NCBI GenBank assembly: GCA_038561985.1
Contig: CP073276.1
Coordinates: forward strand, 2,666,001 to 2,730,000
DNA from: Petrimonas sulfuriphila
Lineage (GTDB): Bacteria; Bacteroidota; Bacteroidia; Bacteroidales; Dysgonomonadaceae
Reading direction: 5' to 3'
Length of the DNA: 64,000 nucleotides
Of the stretch, positions 62,207 through 64,000 are shown in pieces. Made by a program: the position numbers and the translations under genes. Numbering within the stretch: position 1 is the first letter of the stretch; each line of letters begins with the position of its first letter. The notes beneath the pieces are model-generated. The model worked only from the letters and a program-made list of their open reading frames with translations. It was not told where the DNA came from and made no database searches.

Positions 62207-62938
62207 TTATTTCAGTTTTTTCATTGTGTTGCTTGCAAGTAACGATTTCATTTGTGTAATAGCGACCTTGTTGAGTTGTAGAAGTCTTTCGCTTATATTT
62301 CCTGTTTTGTCGGGATTGCTGTCTCGCCACTCTTTTGCGGTAATTCCGAAAAGGGCAACATTCAGCAAATCGGCTTCGTTGGCATAAACAAAACTTGCTT
62401 GCTGTTTGGTAATTTCTTGCGGAATAAGGTTCTCTTTGATTGCATCCGTGTGAATTTGGTAGTTTACTTTGGCAAGGGTGCGTTGCAGGTTCCACTCTAA
62501 TTTCAGTCGGTCGTTTTCTTCATCTTTAAGTCGCTGGAACTCATTAACCAAGTAGATTTGAAATTCGGGGCTTAACCACATTGCAAAGTGAAATGCAATA
62601 TCTTTATGTGCATACGTTCCGCCGTATCTTCCTGCTTTTACGAGCATTCCTACGGCTTTCGTCCTGTCAATCCATTGACCAACTGACATTATAAATCTGT
62701 TCGTACCTGCTTCTTGTCCAATTACCCCGAATTCGGGGTAATTAAAATCGGGATTATTTACTCTCTCCCAAACGCCGAGATATTCTATCGTGTTTTTGTT
62801 GGTTATCCATTTGCCTATCAGTCCGCTACCTTCCCGAAAAGTAATGGTCATATCCGTAAGGCTGATATAATCGGTATTCTGCTGACTGATAACCGTTATT
62901 TCGGATTCTTTTACTTGTAATATTCTTCCTTTTGCCAT
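62207..62938 (-). CDS. KilA-N domain protein
   Basis: The 243-residue protein matches the KilA-N DNA-binding domain: YISLTDMTITFREGSGLIGK, WITNKNTIEYLGVWE, GRYGGTYAHKDIAFHFAMWL and SPEFQIYLVNEFQRLKDEE. The C-terminal ~110 residues are helical (QASFVYANEADLLNVALFG). Such proteins occur on phages and mobile islands and their roles are mostly unknown. It is bordered by E12 at its 3' end. Confidence 0.92.
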   Translation of the reverse strand: MAKGRILQVKESEITVISQQNTDYISLTDMTITFREGSGLIGKWITNKNTIEYLGVWERVNNPDFNYPEFGVIGQEAGTNRFIMSVGQWIDRTKAVGMLVKAGRYGGTYAHKDIAFHFAMWLSPEFQIYLVNEFQRLKDEENDRLKLEWNLQRTLAKVNYQIHTDAIKENLIPQEITKQQASFVYANEADLLNVALFGITAKEWRDSNPDKTGNISERLLQLNKVAITQMKSLLASNTMKKLK

Positions 62939-63006
62939 AAAAACTCTCAGAATAAATAAAGCACAAACTTACTAAAAACAAGGCAAATAGCGGTGGTTTG
63001 TATTGA

Positions 63007-63261
63007 TTACTTTAGTTCTTTCTTGTGATCCTTTATCTTTTTCATTGCCCAGTCGTAATGACTTGAAGTTGCTGAAACGCAGTAACTACCCAAACTGGTA
63101 GTACCAGTCCAATCAAAAAACTTACTTGTAAAAAGTTGCTCGTTGGTAAACGTGTCAATCAAGCGCATTACTTCAACGTGACTTTTTTGTAAAATAGCAA
63201 TTGCTCTCAAATGATCTAATCCATGAAGTCTGTCAGATTTATTGTTAAAAATCTTTCTCAG
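63007..63261 (-). pseudogene. ClbS/DfsB-family four-helix protein, C-terminal remnant
   Basis: The open frame (up to an in-frame TGA at 63264) encodes about 84 residues with SHVEVMRLIDTFTNEQLF, FDWTGTTSLGSYC and ATSSHYDWAMKKIK. These match the C-terminal half of ClbS/DfsB proteins (about 170 residues when intact), which protect against colibactin-type or similar reactive metabolites. No ATG is present in the frame; only a TTG at 63210. The N-terminal half is missing next to element E13, so it is a truncated fragment. Confidence 0.6.
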
Positions 63262-63301
63262 TCAGTATTTGTCATTGCAGTTTGTTGTTCTTGGCTTGAC
63301 C

Positions 63302-63430
63302 ATAACGGACGGCAGTAAGAAAAGTTGCCGATTGCGGGCGATTTCCTGTCAGTTTACACCAGCTTTTTTACGAGGCACAAACGCCCGAAAACCGCTGAAA
63401 CCCGTATGTATTATACCATGTGTTGGCGGT
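63302..63430. repeat. Cassette-type inverted-repeat element E13
   Basis: The left end is ATAACGGACGG (as in E7), the middle GATTGCGGGCGATTTCCTG, and the right arm CCCGTATGTATTATACCATG then GTTGGCGG (as in E9). The halves do not pair with each other, so it is another apparent recombinant. Confidence 0.68.
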
Positions 63431-63556
63431 TAGCCCTTTTGTCCTGTCTGATTTTTTCAATCTCTGGTTGTCAAGGTTGTATTAAACCAAATGTAAAATT
63501 GTCGATAAAAAAGCCTGTCTTACTTGAAATTAGTAATCAAAAAGTTGTCTGTCAAG

Positions 63557-63772
63557 TTATGCAGATCGTTTTTTTCGTTGTATTAAAATGTAAACAATTG
63601 GTAAAATACCTATCGTATTAAATACTATAATACAAATAAACCAAATCAGATGATTGTTGCGTGCAGATTTCCACATTGCGATTATTTTCCAAACAATATC
63701 CCAAAGAATAAGAACAATGAAAACTGGTAAAAACCAAGTAGGATAATCTTGAAAGCATTGAAATGTTTCCAT
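63557..63772 (-). CDS. DUF5652-like small membrane protein
   Basis: The 71-residue protein has two hydrophobic helices (FLPVFIVLILWDIVWKIIAM and IWFICIIVFNTIGILPIVYI) joined by the basic loop WKSARNN. This fits the DUF5652/PLDc-N-like pattern of small two-helix proteins. The function is unknown. It lies between elements E13 and E14 as a very short cassette-like unit. The overlapping plus-strand frame 63325-63621 is judged spurious. Confidence 0.72.
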   Translation of the reverse strand: METFQCFQDYPTWFLPVFIVLILWDIVWKIIAMWKSARNNHLIWFICIIVFNTIGILPIVYILIQRKKRSA

Positions 63773-63897
63773 AGTGTTTCATTTTAATTGTTATTTGACC
63801 TTAAAAGTTTTTTGTCGTGCGAAATGTCCATCGTTAAAATGTAAAGTTAGAAAATCTGTCATTAAACAACTCAATTTGCGCAGCCTTTTTAGGGTTA

Positions 63898-64000
63898 CCG
63901 CCAACGTTTTCGGGCTTTGCGTTCAGACGGGTTTCGGAGCACAAAACTGTCAACCTGAACTGAACTTGAATAGAAGCACAAAGTTCCGCGTTTGCACGTC
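63898..64000. repeat. Cassette-type inverted-repeat element E14 (cut by the window end)
   Basis: The left end CGCCAACGTTTTCGGGCTTT and middle GGGTTTCGGAGCACAAAACT are clear. The middle nearly repeats E6. The right half lies beyond the window. Confidence 0.6.

Noticed and set aside
63325-63621. 98-codon plus-strand frame with a lipoprotein-like stretch
   Set aside because: It begins inside element E13 and overlaps the better-supported DUF5652-like gene on the other strand.

Overview
The window is a piece of a Bacteroidota chromosome, most likely order Bacteroidales. The genus cannot be fixed from sequence alone, although the gene mix fits the Dysgonomonadaceae. Three things point there: many starts are preceded by the Bacteroidota -7 promoter element TAnnTTTG; there are two SusC/SusD pairs, one with its own ECF sigma factor and FecR anti-sigma; and there are several families typical of the phylum (DUF5687, DUF4419, DUF4625, DUF6528, meso-diaminopimelate dehydrogenase). 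The window holds about 59 protein genes or gene remnants, one strong structured-RNA candidate, no tRNA or rRNA gene and no CRISPR array that I could see.

Region 1 (1-35 kb) is core chromosome. It carries a partial glycogen debranching enzyme, rhomboid protease, nucleoside hydrolase, Ddh, Lgt, flavodiiron protein, NagB, alkaline phosphatase, RmlD, release factor 3, a membrane MutS-like ATPase coupled to an MscS channel, and a Fur-family regulator with a TonB receptor and a His-rich lipoprotein (probably metal uptake). After these come phosphotriesterase-like and DUF1080 lipoproteins, a sigma/FecR/SusC(STN)/SusD unit, a zinc metallopeptidase, an ABC-2 type exporter and a HerA-like ATPase. Strands alternate, operons are short and intergenic gaps are tight.

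Region 2 (35-52 kb and 60-64 kb) is accessory, visibly more AT-rich, and almost entirely on the minus strand. It is a string of single genes or short operons separated by a divergent family of 95-165 bp imperfect inverted repeats. Each repeat sits just 3' of a gene, sometimes supplies its stop codon, and ends in xTAACGG... / ...GTTAGCGG-type half sites. This layout is like an integron cassette array without an integrase in view. The core sites do not match the canonical attC consensus, so that reading is inference. Cargo includes a DHFR-like reductase, a quinone-oxidoreductase-like MDR protein, a serine hydrolase, a solo contractile-injection-system tube protein, a methyltransferase, two abortive-infection-type proteins, a RibD-like deaminase fused to a GHKL ATPase/winged-helix protein, a complete four-gene bacterial ubiquitin-like conjugation operon (Ubl, E2, JAB-E1, DUF6527), a DnaQ-like exonuclease-BRCT protein, a CPBP protein, DUF3795, KilA-N and DUF5652. 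Just before the array lies a class B1 metallo-beta-lactamase whose N-terminus carries four 15-residue repeats.

Region 3 (52.5-60.2 kb) interrupts the array. It has an XRE regulator, a 6S-like rod-shaped RNA, and a plus-strand polysaccharide-utilisation-type operon (SusC, SusD, endonuclease/exonuclease/phosphatase family protein). A DUF6528 lipoprotein follows whose signal peptide is broken by an in-frame amber codon.

The strongest candidates for new biology are the cassette-like array with its defence-flavoured cargo, the deaminase-ATPase fusion, the repeat-bearing metallo-beta-lactamase and the rod RNA.
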